Shown: positions 8,808 to 18,273, counted from the stretch's first letter. The stretch: 64,000 nucleotides of DNA from Streptomyces antibioticus (GCF_001514065.1 NZ_KQ948430.1:62001-126000); one strand, 5' to 3'. Notes: generated from the letters alone by a model not told the origin. Made by a program: numbers and translations.

Positions 8808-10106
8808 TTACTGGTTCTTGCAGGCGGACACAGGGGCCGCGGGGGCGGTGTCCAGCCAGGGCAGGTCGTGACCCATCCGGTCCCGCTTGGTGCGCAGGTA
8901 GCGGAGGTTGTGCTCGCCCGCCTGTACGGGCATCGGCTCCCGACTGTTGACCTTGAGCCCGTGGCGGAGCAGGGCGTCGGACTTGTCGGGGTTGTTGGTC
9001 ATCAGGCGGACGCTGCGGACGCCGAGGTCCTTGAGGATCTGGGCGCCGGCGCCGTAGTCCCGGGCGTCGGCGGGCAGGCCGAGCTCCAGGTTGGCGTCGA
9101 GGGTGTCGCGGCCGCGCTCCTGGAGCTCGTACGCCCGCAGCTTGGACAGCAGGCCGATGCCGCGTCCCTCGTGGCCGCGCAGGTAGACGACCACTCCCCT
9201 GCCCTCGCTCTGGATGCGGTCCAGGGAGGCGTCGAGCTGGGGGCCGCAGTCGCAGCGGGCGGAGCCGAAGACATCGCCGGTGAGGCATTCGGAGTGGACG
9301 CGGACCAGGACGTCCTCGCCGTCGCCGATCTCGCCGTGCACGAGGGCGACGTGCTCCACGCCGTCGACCGTGGAGCGGTAGCCGTACGCCGTGAACTCGC
9401 CGTGGGCGGTGGGCAGTCGGACCTCGGCCTCGCGGCGGACGGTGGGCTCGGCGGAGCGGCGGTAGGTGATCAGGTCCTCGATGGAGATGATCGTCAGGCC
9501 GTGCTTTCGGGCGAACGGGATCAGCTCGGGCAGGCGCAGCATCCGGCCGTCCTCACCGGCGATCTCGACGATCGCGCCGGCCGGGCGCAGGCCCGCGAGT
9601 CGGGCGAGGTCGACGGCCGCCTCGGTGTGGCCGTTGCGGACCAGCACGCCGCCGGGCTGGGCGCGCAGCGGGAAGACATGGCCGGGGCGGACGAAGTCGG
9701 TGGGCTCGGCGTCGCCGCTCGCCAGCAGCCGGAGCGTGGTGGCGCGGTCGGCGGCGGAGATGCCGGTGGTCACGCCGTGGGCGCCGGAGGCGTCGACGGA
9801 GACGGTGAACGCCGTCTTCATCTGCTCGGTGTTGTCCTCGACCATCTGCGGGAGCCTGAGCCGGTCCAGCTCCTCGCCCTCCATGGGCGCGCAGATCAGG
9901 CCGCGGCACTCGCTCATCATGAACGCCACGATCTCGGGGGTGATCTTCTCGGCGGCGACGACGAGGTCGCCCTCGTTCTCCCGGTCCTCGTCGTCGACGA
10001 CGACGATCGGGCGGCCGGCCGCGATGTCGGCGATGGCCTGCTCGATCGGGTCGAGCGCGAAGTCCTCGATGCCGTCCGTGCTGTACAGGATCGTTGCGGT
10101 GCTCAT
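8808..10106 (-). CDS. ribBA: Bifunctional DHBP synthase / GTP cyclohydrolase II
   Basis: A 432-residue fusion that supplies both precursors of riboflavin. Residues about 15-215 are the RibB domain with [11 protein letters not shown] (metal and ribulose-5-phosphate site). Residues about 220-420 are the RibA domain with the zinc motif [16 protein letters not shown] and [11 protein letters not shown] chose the ATG at 10106, which overlaps the ribM stop by 4 bases (ATGA) and begins at the usual family start; the longer open frame upstream lies in ribM. Confidence 0.96.
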   Translation of the reverse strand: MSTATILYSTDGIEDFALDPIEQAIADIAAGRPIVVVDDEDRENEGDLVVAAEKITPEIVAFMMSECRGLICAPMEGEELDRLRLPQMVEDNTEQMKTAFTVSVDASGAHGVTTGISAADRATTLRLLASGDAEPTDFVRPGHVFPLRAQPGGVLVRNGHTEAAVDLARLAGLRPAGAIVEIAGEDGRMLRLPELIPFARKHGLTIISIEDLITYRRSAEPTVRREAEVRLPTAHGEFTAYGYRSTVDGVEHVALVHGEIGDGEDVLVRVHSECLTGDVFGSARCDCGPQLDASLDRIQSEGRGVVVYLRGHEGRGIGLLSKLRAYELQERGRDTLDANLELGLPADARDYGAGAQILKDLGVRSVRLMTNNPDKSDALLRHGLKVNSREPMPVQAGEHNLRYLRTKRDRMGHDLPWLDTAPAAPVSACKNQ

Positions 10107-10744
10107 GCCGGCGCTCCTTCCAGAGCGGGCCGCGCGGCCGTGCGGGAGCGCAGCCACCAGTCGCGCATGCCCCACAGGACGAGCGCGCCGTAGATGACGT
10201 AGACGAAGCCGGAGAAGGCGTAACCGTTGGCGAAGTTGAGGGGGACGCCGACCAGGTCGACGAGGAGCCAGGCGATCCAGAACTCGACCATGCCGCGCGC
10301 CTGGGCGTACATCGCGACGACGGTGCCGACGAAGATGTAGGCGTCCGGCCAAGGGTCCCAGGACAGGCTCGGGTAGGCCTTGAACAGCAGGGCGACGGCG
10401 ACGGTGCCGACGGCCGCGGCGGCGATCATCGCGCCGCGCTCGCGCCACGTGGCGAACCGCGGGGCGATGTGACCGTCGCCGCCCTGCGCCTTGTCGCGGT
10501 TCCACTGCCACCAGCCGTACAGCGCGACGACCATGACGATCGCCTGCTTGCCGGCGCTGCCGGTCAGATGGCCGTAGAAGGCGCCGAAGAGGATGAGGCC
10601 GGCCAGGAACTGGACGGGCCAGCTCCAGATGGAGCGGCGCCAGCCAAGGGCGAGGGCGATCAGGCCGAAGATGTTGCCGATCATGTCCGACCAGAGGATG
10701 TGCTGGCCGAAGAGGCTGAACGCCTCGGTGTTGAGCGAGTTCAC
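10103..10744 (-). CDS. ribM: Riboflavin transporter of the PnuC family
   Basis: A 213-residue inner-membrane protein with about seven hydrophobic helices and PnuC-family landmarks ([30 protein letters not shown]). PnuC proteins move nicotinamide riboside, but members inside FMN-riboswitch operons of actinobacteria (RibM/PnuX) have been shown to import riboflavin. Its place between ribE and ribBA, with 4-base overlaps on both sides, supports that role. The start is GTG (10744), within the ribE stop. Confidence 0.88.
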   Translation of the reverse strand: MNSLNTEAFSLFGQHILWSDMIGNIFGLIALALGWRRSIWSWPVQFLAGLILFGAFYGHLTGSAGKQAIVMVVALYGWWQWNRDKAQGGDGHIAPRFATWRERGAMIAAAAVGTVAVALLFKAYPSLSWDPWPDAYIFVGTVVAMYAQARGMVEFWIAWLLVDLVGVPLNFANGYAFSGFVYVIYGALVLWGMRDWWLRSRTAARPALEGAPA

Positions 10745-11346
10745 TTGCCCGCTCCCTGCGTGCCCGCGAGCAGCCGCTCGACGTACTTGGCGACGATGTC
10801 GACCTCGAGGTTGACCGGGTCGCCGGGCTGCTTGTGGCCGAGCGTGGTCAGGTCGAGGGTGGTGGGGATGAGGCTGACCGTGAAGTAGTCGGGGCTGGCC
10901 TCGACGACGGTGAGGCTGATGCCGTCGACGGTGATGGAGCCCTTCTCCACGACATAGCGCGCGAGGTCCGCGGGGAGCGAGACCTTCACGATCTCCCAGT
11001 TCTCGGAGGGCTTGCGCTCCAGCACCTGGCCCGTGCCGTCCACATGGCCCTGCACGATGTGGCCGCCGAGCCGGGCGCCCACGGCGGTGGGACGCTCCAG
11101 GTTGACGCGGGAGCCGACGGTGAGGGCGCCGAGGCTGGAACGGTTGAGGGTCTCCGCCATGACGTCGGCGGTGAACTCGTCGCCCTCGTGCTCGACGACG
11201 GTGAGACAGACCCCGTTCACGGCGATGGAGTCGCCGTGCTTCGCGCCGTCGGTGACGACGGGGCCGCGCAGCCGGAAGCGGGAGGCGTCGTCGAGATTCT
11301 CGACGGCGGTGACCTCACCCAGCTCTTCGACGATTCCGGTGAACAC
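10741..11346 (-). CDS. ribE: Riboflavin synthase alpha chain
   Basis: A 201-residue riboflavin synthase, converting two lumazines into riboflavin and the RibA-pathway pyrimidine. The two homologous lumazine-binding halves are clear: [10 protein letters not shown] with [12 protein letters not shown] (first) and [12 protein letters not shown] with [12 protein letters not shown] (second). It is first in the operon, 151 bases after the FMN aptamer, so riboswitch control acts on it first. The ATG at 11346 is the canonical family start, preceded by AGGAGG. Confidence 0.96.
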   Translation of the reverse strand: MFTGIVEELGEVTAVENLDDASRFRLRGPVVTDGAKHGDSIAVNGVCLTVVEHEGDEFTADVMAETLNRSSLGALTVGSRVNLERPTAVGARLGGHIVQGHVDGTGQVLERKPSENWEIVKVSLPADLARYVVEKGSITVDGISLTVVEASPDYFTVSLIPTTLDLTTLGHKQPGDPVNLEVDIVAKYVERLLAGTQGAGK

Positions 11347-11497
11347 TTCCCGGGTCCTCCTGCCTCATTCGGGCACGGACTCCGGGGCTGTCGATGACGA
11401 CAGAATGAGCGAGCAGGAACACCGGGGGCGACGCCGGACAGAGTCGTCCACGAGGACGAACACTTACGGCGGCGCGCACGAATGCCCGCCCGCCGCG

Positions 11498-11620
11498 CAC
11501 TGCCTCCCATCCGGACTTTAACCGTCGGTCCAGGAATTTCACCTGGTCAACCGGCCGCTGGAAGCGGTCGGGTCGCGGACTGTAACCGCCGGTTCGGACT
11601 TTCACCGACCCCGGAGTGCG
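11498..11620 (-). promoter_or_regulatory. FMN riboswitch (RFN element)
   Basis: Read on the minus strand this stretch has the conserved RFN pieces in order: GGGGTCGGTGAAAGTCCGAA, GGCGGTTACAGTCCGCGACCC, the TTGACCAGGTGAAATTCCTG arm, then CGACGGTTAAAGTCCGGATG and GGGAGGCAGT. This is the FMN aptamer. When FMN is plentiful it lowers expression of the following ribE-ribM-ribBA-ribH genes. The expression platform must lie at 11347-11497, where I see GC-rich stretches but could not assign a terminator or sequestering hairpin with confidence. The remaining bases between the aptamer and the ROK terminator (11621-11771) hold the presumed promoter and no gene. Confidence 0.95.
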
Positions 11621-11771
11621 CTGCTTCTGGTACAGAGCCAGTGTGCCACGGCTGATCGTGGTCCATACGGGTGAGTTGTGTGGAGTGGCTCACAGGTGTC
11701 GTGACTGGACTTCTCAACTCGGCCGAGCTGTAGGAGTCTCTGGTCTAGTCCTTTTTGGATCACCGCAGACC

Positions 11772-11813
11772 GGCCCGGCGGCGGTGACGACGGCCCTTGC
11801 CCGCCGCCGGGCC
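11772..11813 (-). terminator. Terminator after the ROK gene
   Basis: A perfect 13-base inverted repeat, GGCCCGGCGGCGG (11772-11784) with CCGCCGCCGGGCC (11801-11813), just past the stop of the ROK gene on the minus strand. In that direction it is followed by a T-poor stretch, so it is a GC-rich hairpin typical of Streptomyces. It separates the gene from the rib promoter region. Confidence 0.7.
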
Positions 11814-11815
11814 CT

Positions 11816-12997
11816 TCAGACAGGCGTGCCCGCGTCCGGGCCGCGGCCGAAAAGGTCGTCCTGGGCACGGTCCCGTGCCGTCAGCAGCGCACCCCGCAGG
11901 ACCGCCGCGCCGCCCAGTGCACTTGACCGCACCTCCGTCGGCAGCGGCGACATGCGGCGGACCCGCTGCTCCACCCGGGCCGCCAGTTGCTCTCCGCCCG
12001 CCTGCCCCACGTCGCCGCCCAGGACCACGCAGCCGGGGTCCAGGACGGCCACCACGGAGGAGACGCCCACGGCGAGGCGGTCGGCGAGGGCGTCCAGGAA
12101 GGCCGTGGTGCCGGCGGCCACCAGCCCCGCCGCCACCGGGGCATGCCCGTCGGCCTCCGCCACCACCCCGTACTCCGCCGCGAGCTCCGCGATCGCCGCC
12201 GAGCCCGCCAGCGAGTGGAACCCGCCCTCGCACCCCGTCGCCGACGGCAGCCCCGCCGTCCCCGGTACCGGCAGGAAGCCGATCTCCCCCGTGCCGCCGG
12301 ACGCGCCGCGCCGCAGCGAACCGTCCAGGACCACCGCGGCGCCGGTGCCGTGGCCGAGCCACAGCAGCACGAAGGTGTCCCGGTCCTGCGCCACACCGTC
12401 CCGCTGTTCCGCCAGGGCCGCCAGGTTCGTCTCGTTCTCGACGTGCACCCGAGCCTCCGGAAGGCGTTCCTGGAGGGCGGCGACCAGACGGCGGTGCCAC
12501 TCGGGCAGGCCCGTGGAGCTGCGGAGTTCACCGGTGGCGGGGTCGATGAGGCCGGGGGCGCCGATGCCGACGGTGTGCAGGCGGTCGGCGCCGGCCTCCT
12601 TGGCGACCCGCTCCACCAGGGCCACCGCCTGCTCGACCGCCGGTCCGGTGCCGATGTCCCCGGCGATCGGGGCCGCGGACTCGGCCAGCACCCGGCCCAG
12701 CAGATCGGACACGACGACCGAGACGCCTTCGGTGCGGACGTCGAGCGCGGCCAGCTGGGCGCGGTCGGCGACGATGCCGTACAGCTTCGCGTTCGGCCCG
12801 CGGCGCTGCTCGCCCGACTCCCCGGCCACCTCGATCAGTCCGGCCGCGGCGAGGCGCTCGACGAGGTCGGCGACCGTCGGCCGGGACAGGCCGGTGAGCT
12901 GCTTCAACTGCCCTGCCGTCAACGGCCCTTCCCGCTGGAGCAGACGCAGGGCGAGCCGGTCGTTGATGGCCCGGGCGGTGCTGGGGGATGCGGGCAT
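11816..12997 (-). CDS. ROK-family transcriptional repressor
   Basis: A 393-residue cytoplasmic regulator. Residues about 10-70 are a winged helix-turn-helix (LTAGQLKQLTGLSRPTVADLVERL). Residues about 85-380 are a ROK sugar-kinase-like domain with GIGAPGLID and the ENETNLAALAE segment. The family's zinc cluster is reduced: only EGGFHSLAGS and the CxxG remnant TGCEGG are seen. ROK repressors sense a sugar or sugar phosphate. It faces an MFS transporter gene 121 bases away, with a palindrome between them, so it probably controls that gene and itself. The sugar is unknown. Confidence 0.88.
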   Translation of the reverse strand: MPASPSTARAINDRLALRLLQREGPLTAGQLKQLTGLSRPTVADLVERLAAAGLIEVAGESGEQRRGPNAKLYGIVADRAQLAALDVRTEGVSVVVSDLLGRVLAESAAPIAGDIGTGPAVEQAVALVERVAKEAGADRLHTVGIGAPGLIDPATGELRSSTGLPEWHRRLVAALQERLPEARVHVENETNLAALAEQRDGVAQDRDTFVLLWLGHGTGAAVVLDGSLRRGASGGTGEIGFLPVPGTAGLPSATGCEGGFHSLAGSAAIAELAAEYGVVAEADGHAPVAAGLVAAGTTAFLDALADRLAVGVSSVVAVLDPGCVVLGGDVGQAGGEQLAARVEQRVRRMSPLPTEVRSSALGGAAVLRGALLTARDRAQDDLFGRGPDAGTPV

Positions 12998-13049
12998 GCC
13001 GGGGATCCTTCCAGATCGGCGGCCGGTGATGCCCTGTCCGTCTCTCTAT

Positions 13050-13072
13050 CTATCAGGCAGGGTCCCTGATAG
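13050..13072. promoter_or_regulatory. Palindromic operator between ROK and MFS genes
   Basis: CTATCAGG (13050-13057) and CCTGATAG (13065-13072) form a perfect 8-base inverted repeat with a 7-base spacer, in the 121-base region between the divergent ROK and MFS genes. Its place and symmetry fit a binding site for the ROK repressor. Confidence 0.6.
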
Positions 13073-13118
13073 TTTACGACGCCGGGAGGGTCCACAGGCC
13101 GCAAAGGGGCGGGAGAGT

Positions 13119-14330
13119 ATGAGTGACGTGCTGTACGACCAGCGGCAGGTGAAGCGCGCCCGCTACGCCGTGGCCGCCGTCTTCGCCGTGCACGGTGCCG
13201 TCACCGGATCGTTCGCGACCCGCGTGCCGTGGATCCAGGACCATGCCTCGGTGAGCGCCGGGCAGTTGGGCCTCGCCCTCGCCTTCCCCGCGCTCGGCGC
13301 GTCCGTCGCGATGCCGTTGGCGGGGAGCATCAGCCACCGCTTCGGCGCCCGGAACGCCCTGCGCGGCCTGATCTCCCTGTGGACGCTGTCCCTGGTCCTG
13401 CCGTCCGTCTCCCCGAACCTGGTCGCCCTGTGTCTGGCGCTGTTCGTCTACGGCGCCACGGCCGGCATGGCGGACGTGGCCATGAACGCGCTCGGCGTCG
13501 AGGTCGAGAACCGGCTCGGCCGGTCGATCATGTCCAGCCTGCACGGCATGTGGAGCGTGGGCACGCTGATCGGCTCGGCGGCCGGCACCCTCGCCGCCCA
13601 CCTGGGCTCGGACGCGCGGCTGCACCACGCGCTCGCGGCGGCCGTCCTCACCTGTCTCGGCCTGCTGGCCTGCCGCTGGGTGCTGGACCTCCAGCCCGCC
13701 GAGGACGAGGAGGCGCCGCCCCGCTTCGCCCTGCCGCCGAAGTCGGCGCTGCTCATCGGTGCCGTGGGCTTCTGCGCGGTGTTCGCGGAGGGCGCGAGCC
13801 TGGACTGGTCCGCGGTCTATCTGCGGGACCAGCTGGAGACCTCGGCGGGGCTCGCCGCGGCCTGCACCACCGGCTTCACGCTGACGATGGCCGTCGCGCG
13901 GCTCGCCGGCGACCGGATCGTCGACCGGTACGGGTCGGTGCGCACGGTCCGGGCGGGCGGCGTGCTCGCCGCGCTCGGCGGACTGCTGATCGTCACCGCC
14001 CAGAACCCGGCCATGGCGATGACCGGGTTCGCCCTGATGGGGCTGGGGATCGCGGTGGTGGTGCCGCTGTGCTTCGCCGCCGCCGGCCGCAGCGGCTCGA
14101 ACCCGAGCCTGGCCATCGCCGGTGTCGCGACGATCACCTACACCTCGGGCCTGGTCGCGCCGAGCGCGATCGGCACCATCGCCCAGGCGACCAGTCTGCT
14201 GGTGTCGTTCATCCTGGTGACGGTCCTGGCGAGCGGGCTCGTGGCCTTCGCGGGCGTGCTGCGGGGCGGCGACCGCGACCGCCCGAGGATCAGCCCTCCG
14301 GCCGCAGCAGTTCCCGACCCGCGGCCCTGA
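13119..14330 (+). CDS. MFS transporter next to a ROK regulator
   Basis: A 403-residue inner-membrane protein with 12 predicted helices, starting at ATG 13119 after GGGAG. Landmarks include FATRVPWIQDHASVSAGQLGLALAFPALG, typical of the YbjJ/FucP-like branch of the major facilitator superfamily, and NALGVEVENRLGRSIMSSLHGMWSVG. Substrate unknown; the paired ROK regulator suggests a sugar or sugar derivative, either import or export. Its 3' end overlaps the converging thioesterase gene by 41 bases. A much longer frame in the same phase begins inside the ROK gene and is not real. Confidence 0.85.
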   Translation: MSDVLYDQRQVKRARYAVAAVFAVHGAVTGSFATRVPWIQDHASVSAGQLGLALAFPALGASVAMPLAGSISHRFGARNALRGLISLWTLSLVLPSVSPNLVALCLALFVYGATAGMADVAMNALGVEVENRLGRSIMSSLHGMWSVGTLIGSAAGTLAAHLGSDARLHHALAAAVLTCLGLLACRWVLDLQPAEDEEAPPRFALPPKSALLIGAVGFCAVFAEGASLDWSAVYLRDQLETSAGLAAACTTGFTLTMAVARLAGDRIVDRYGSVRTVRAGGVLAALGGLLIVTAQNPAMAMTGFALMGLGIAVVVPLCFAAAGRSGSNPSLAIAGVATITYTSGLVAPSAIGTIAQATSLLVSFILVTVLASGLVAFAGVLRGGDRDRPRISPPAAAVPDPRP

Positions 14331-14748
14331 AGCGCTCGCTCCACGGCGCCGGGCGCAGCGTCTCGGAGTCCAGCCGTACGAGGACCCGGGCGCCCCGCGC
14401 GTACGTCACCGCCCCGTCCTGCGAGCAGAAACGGAAGCCGTACGTCAGCCCGGTCGTGCCGAGCCTCTCCAGCCAGAGGTGGACGGCGTAGACGCCGGTC
14501 CGCGTCACCGGCGCCTCGTACGAGATGCGCAGTTCCCTGACGGCGTTGCAGGCGTCGCCGGCCGCCGCCCAGTCGCCCTCGAAGTGGCTGCCGTACTCCT
14601 GCAACAGCTCGGTCCAGGCCTGTTCGACCTTGAGCGGGTAGCGGGCGTTGTGCAGGAGGCCGAGCGCGTCCAGGTCGTCGAAGTGGACGGTGACGGGGAT
14701 CAGCCGGCCGTGGGACACAGCGGGGGCGGTCGGGGCTTCGGCGGTCAC
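14290..14748 (-). CDS. 4HBT-family acyl-CoA thioesterase
   Basis: A 152-residue hot-dog-fold protein. The motif VTVHFDDLDALGLLHNARYPLKVEQAW matches the 4-hydroxybenzoyl-CoA thioesterase signature, with the catalytic Asp in the DLDALGLLHN segment. Such enzymes split acyl-CoA to acid and CoA; the acyl group is unknown. I chose GTG 14748, which has GGAG about 8 bases upstream; an ATG at 14787 would add 13 residues and has no clear ribosome-binding site. It converges on and overlaps the MFS gene. Confidence 0.8.
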   Translation of the reverse strand: MTAEAPTAPAVSHGRLIPVTVHFDDLDALGLLHNARYPLKVEQAWTELLQEYGSHFEGDWAAAGDACNAVRELRISYEAPVTRTGVYAVHLWLERLGTTGLTYGFRFCSQDGAVTYARGARVLVRLDSETLRPAPWSERFRAAGRELLRPEG

Positions 14749-14893
14749 GGGTGGTGCTCCAGGGACGTACGACAGGGACTCCCCCATGCTAAGCGGCCGC
14801 TCACCCGGCGGCCGCCCCCGGGGCGGTGACCTGGGCGGATCTCCCTGACAATGGTCCGGACATCCGCAGGTACGAGGAAAGCGAAACCGCACC

Positions 14894-16273
14894 ATGGATC
14901 TTGGCGTCGGCTGGAAGCTGCACGGAGACGGGCGGACGCCCGCGCCCGGGGCGGTGGTACGCCCCGACGAACGGCTCTCCTGGCCCCGCACGGTCGGCCT
15001 CGGCGCCCAGCACGTGGTGGCGATGTTCGGGGCGTCCTTCGTGGCCCCGGTCCTCATGGGCCTGGACCCCAACCTGGCGATCATGATGTCCGGCGTCGCG
15101 ACCGTGATCTTCCTGCTCGCCACGCGCGGCCGGGTGCCCAGCTACCTCGGCTGCTCGCTGTCCTTCGTCGGCGTCGCCGCCGTGATCCGCGCCCAGGGCG
15201 GTACGAGCGCCACGGTGACCGGCGCGGTGTTCGTGGTGGGCGTCGCGCTGTTCCTCGTCGGGGTCGCCGTCCAGCGGTTCGGGGCGCGGATCATCCATGC
15301 CGCGATGCCGCCGATCGTCACCGGCGCGGTGGTCATGCTGATCGGCTTCAACCTGGCCCCGGTGACCGCGAGCACCTACTGGCCGCAGGACCAGTGGACG
15401 GCCCTGCTGGTCATGCTGTTCACCGGTCTGGCGGTCGTCTGTCTGCGCGGTTTCTGGTCCCGGATCGCGATCTTCCTGGGGCTGCTCTTCGGGTACGGCA
15501 TCTCCTGGGCCTTCGACCGGAGCTTCGGCCGCATCCACGCGGTCGACGCGAGCGGCAAGCTCACCGACCACTGGCGGCTGGACCTCTCCGCCGTGGGCCG
15601 GGCCGACTGGATCGGGCTGCCGGACTTCCACGGCCCGTCCTTCGAGTGGTCGGCGATCCTCGTCGCCCTTCCCGTCGTCATCGCGCTGGTCGCGGAGAAC
15701 GCCGGACACGTCAAGGCGGTCGGCGAGATGACCGGCGACCCGCTGGACGACAGGCTCGGCACGGCGATCTCGGCGGACGGCGTCGGCTCGATGCTGTCCA
15801 CCGCGCTGGGCGGCCCGCCCAACACCACGTACTCCGAGAACATCGGCGTGATGGCCGCGACCCGCGTCTACTCGACGGCCGCCTACTGGGCCGCCGCCGG
15901 TTTCGCGCTGCTCTTCGGCCTGTGCCCGAAGTTCGGCGCGGTCGTCGCCGCGATCCCGGGCGGGGTGCTCGGCGGCATCACCGTCATCCTCTACGGCATG
16001 ATCGGCCTGCTCGGCGCGCAGATCTGGATCAACTCCGGGGTGGACCTGCGCAATCCGCTGAACCTGGTGCCGGCCGCGGCGGGCATCATCATCGGCGTCG
16101 GCAACGTGACGATGAAGTTCACGGACACCTTCTCGCTGAGCGGCATCGCGCTGGGCACGCTGGTCGTCATCACCGGCTACCACGCGCTGCGGGCGTTCGC
16201 GCCGGCCCATCTCAAGGAGCAGAAGCCGCTGCTGGACGAGGGAACCTCGACCTATGACGAGGCCAAGTCGTAG
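14894..16273 (+). CDS. Uracil/xanthine permease (NCS2 family)
   Basis: A 459-residue inner-membrane nucleobase transporter with about 14 helices. NCS2 landmarks are present: GAQHVVAMFGASFVAPVLMG at the first helices, the catalytic-Glu segment VALVAENAGHVKAVGEMTG, and GGPPNTTYSENIGVMAATRV. It imports uracil or a purine base with protons; the UraA branch is likelier from length and the AENAGH motif. The ATG follows GAGGAAAG. It stands alone and its end overlaps the GH6 gene by 22 bases. The distant pyr operon suggests salvage as a partner route. Confidence 0.88.
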   Translation: MDLGVGWKLHGDGRTPAPGAVVRPDERLSWPRTVGLGAQHVVAMFGASFVAPVLMGLDPNLAIMMSGVATVIFLLATRGRVPSYLGCSLSFVGVAAVIRAQGGTSATVTGAVFVVGVALFLVGVAVQRFGARIIHAAMPPIVTGAVVMLIGFNLAPVTASTYWPQDQWTALLVMLFTGLAVVCLRGFWSRIAIFLGLLFGYGISWAFDRSFGRIHAVDASGKLTDHWRLDLSAVGRADWIGLPDFHGPSFEWSAILVALPVVIALVAENAGHVKAVGEMTGDPLDDRLGTAISADGVGSMLSTALGGPPNTTYSENIGVMAATRVYSTAAYWAAAGFALLFGLCPKFGAVVAAIPGGVLGGITVILYGMIGLLGAQIWINSGVDLRNPLNLVPAAAGIIIGVGNVTMKFTDTFSLSGIALGTLVVITGYHALRAFAPAHLKEQKPLLDEGTSTYDEAKS

Positions 16274-17448
16274 GCGTACGACGGGGTGAACGTCCCCGGC
16301 GCTCCCTTGCAGCCGTCCGACTCCCCCGGCAGCTTCACCCACAGATAGCCGTCGATGCGGGCCTCGCCGGTGTTGAGGGTCGGTGTCTGGCCCAGCTTGC
16401 GGCCGTCCGGGTCGCACCACTCGCCGTCGGCCGGGGCGCCGTTGCCGTTGCGGCTGGTGTCGATGACGGCGCCGAGGCCCGCCGGGCCGCCGAGGGCCGT
16501 GAGGACCCGGCGGTCGTAGGCGATCTCGTCGGCGGTGCGGTGGAAGTTGGAGACGTTGCTGAAGATCCCGTCGGAGGACGCGGCCGAGCCGGCTCCCGCC
16601 TGCCGCAGCAGGTCCGCCTGCTTGGCCGCCGGGTGCCAGCCGGAGTGTCCGGCGTCGTAATAGACGCGGGCCTTGGGATTCGCGGCCTTGATGACGCGCC
16701 CCGCGCGGGCCAACGAGGCGAAGCGGTCGGCGCGTTGGCCGCCGGAGAGGCACTCGGACTGGGCGATCGAGTCGGGCTCCAGGATCACGACGACCTCGCC
16801 GGAGCCCAGCCCGGCGGCGAACCGGTCGATCCACGCGTCGTACGCGTCGAGGTCCGGCGCCCCGCCCTGGGAGGCCCCGCCGCAGTCCCGCTCCGGGATC
16901 GTGTACGCCACGACGACCGGCACCCTGCCCTGTGCGGCCCCGGCCGCGGTGACGGCCCTGACCTCTGCCGTGATGGTGTCGGGCGCGTAGGCGGCGAACC
17001 ACACGGCCGCCGGCTGGTCGGCGATCCGGGACGCTATGACGTCGTGCCGGGGGTCGCCGGCGTTGTCGCGGAGCCAGTCGAGCACCTGGGAGTCGGGGTG
17101 GCGGTAGAGACGCGCGTCGGTGTGCACGGGCGGCGGCTTCTTCTCGGTCTTCGTCGGCGTGGGGCTCGCCTTCTTCTTCGGGGCGGCCGACGGGGACGCC
17201 GACCTGGTGGTCACCGACGGGGACGTGGACGGCGACGGGGCGGGCGGCCGGATGTCCAGGGTCGGTGACTCCGTCACCCCGGGGCGGGCCTCGTTCGAAC
17301 CGCGCCCGTCGCCCAGCGCGGACACCATCCCGGTCGCGGTGCCGACGGCGACCACGACGGAGGCCACCGCGACCATGCCGTTGCGCCGCGCGGCACGCCG
17401 GCGCTCCGCCCGGCGCTCGGCCAGGCGATGCGCACGTGAGCCCGACAC
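16252..17448 (-). CDS. Glycoside hydrolase family 6 protein, membrane-anchored or secreted
   Basis: A 398-residue protein. The N-terminus is strongly basic and followed by one hydrophobic helix (MVAVASVVVAVGTATGMVSAL), acting as anchor or signal. A Pro/Ser/Thr/Lys-rich linker (about residues 55-110) leads to a GH6 domain (about 115-395). Catalytic landmarks are ILEPDSIAQSECL, VYYDAGHSGW, VIDTSRNGNG, WCDPDGRKLG and YLWVKLPGESDG. GH6 enzymes cleave beta-1,4-glucan with inversion. There is no cellulose-binding module, so a soluble glucan or the cell's own polymer is possible. GTG 17448 follows GGGGAG. Confidence 0.9.
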   Translation of the reverse strand: MSGSRAHRLAERRAERRRAARRNGMVAVASVVVAVGTATGMVSALGDGRGSNEARPGVTESPTLDIRPPAPSPSTSPSVTTRSASPSAAPKKKASPTPTKTEKKPPPVHTDARLYRHPDSQVLDWLRDNAGDPRHDVIASRIADQPAAVWFAAYAPDTITAEVRAVTAAGAAQGRVPVVVAYTIPERDCGGASQGGAPDLDAYDAWIDRFAAGLGSGEVVVILEPDSIAQSECLSGGQRADRFASLARAGRVIKAANPKARVYYDAGHSGWHPAAKQADLLRQAGAGSAASSDGIFSNVSNFHRTADEIAYDRRVLTALGGPAGLGAVIDTSRNGNGAPADGEWCDPDGRKLGQTPTLNTGEARIDGYLWVKLPGESDGCKGAPGTFTPSYAYDLASS

Positions 17449-17547
17449 CCGCTGCTCCCCTCCCCCACGACGGGCGCGTTCCCCCGTTCTGGGGAAGCGT
17501 CGGGCCCGCCGCCACTCGGGCCAGCCTAGGCCTGGGACCCTGCGTGC

Positions 17548-18234
17548 ATGGCGCAGTTGGAGCACTTCACCACTCCCGTCGACACCGTCGTCGACCGGAT
17601 GCGAGCCCTGGACGAGGCCCTTCCGGAACGGGACGGGATCGCGGTGTTCAACCGCGTCTACCTCGCCGTCACCGAGGCCGTCGACCGGAGCATCGACAGC
17701 GGCCGGTTCGCGGACGCGCGGGCCGCGATCACGCTGGACGTGCGGTTCGCCGAGCGGTATCTGCGGGCGGTCGACGCGGTGGCCCGCGACCGGCGTCCGC
17801 CCGCTTGCTGGCGGCCGCTGTTCCAGTTCCGCCGCCATCCCGGCGTACGCCCGTTGCAGTTCGCGCTCGCGGGCATCAACGCGCACATCGGGCACGATCT
17901 GGCGCTGGCCGTCGTGGACACCTGTCGTACGCTCGACTGCGAACCCGTCGACGTGGAGGACGAGTTCGACCGCGTGGGCGATCTCCTCGTCTCGCTGGAG
18001 GAGCGCATCCGCGAAGATCTGATGCCGGGTCCCGATCTGCTCCAGATCGCCGACCCGCTCACCCATCTGCTCGGCGCATGGAGTCTGGAGCGGGCCAGGG
18101 ACGCCACCTGGACCGCGGCCCGCGCGCTGTGGGCGCTGCGCGGACTCCCCGATGTGGCGGCCGAGTTCACCGAACGCCTGGACACGGCGGTCGGATTCGC
18201 CGGGCGCATGCTGCTCACGCCACTACCGGACTGA
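17548..18234 (+). CDS. DUF5995 family protein
   Basis: A 228-residue soluble, mostly helical protein. The pattern of two conserved helices (GIAVFNRVYLAVTEAVDRSI; GINAHIGHDLALAVVDTC) with His and Asp residues matches the DUF5995 family of actinobacteria as I remember it. The repeated acidic/His residues could bind a metal, but this is inference. No function is known. It is divergent from the GH6 gene and 86 bases ahead of the oxidoreductase gene, with a palindrome between that suggests a separate promoter. Confidence 0.75.
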   Translation: MAQLEHFTTPVDTVVDRMRALDEALPERDGIAVFNRVYLAVTEAVDRSIDSGRFADARAAITLDVRFAERYLRAVDAVARDRRPPACWRPLFQFRRHPGVRPLQFALAGINAHIGHDLALAVVDTCRTLDCEPVDVEDEFDRVGDLLVSLEERIREDLMPGPDLLQIADPLTHLLGAWSLERARDATWTAARALWALRGLPDVAAEFTERLDTAVGFAGRMLLTPLPD

Positions 18235-18273
18235 TCCGGCCACTCCCGCGCCGATCCGCCTGAACTGCTGTGT

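Noticed and set aside
8355-10193. Long open frame on the plus strand (612 codons)
   Set aside because: It is antisense to ribH and ribBA, which have clear motifs. The product is Gly/Val/Asp-rich low-complexity sequence, as expected for the opposite strand of a GC-rich gene.
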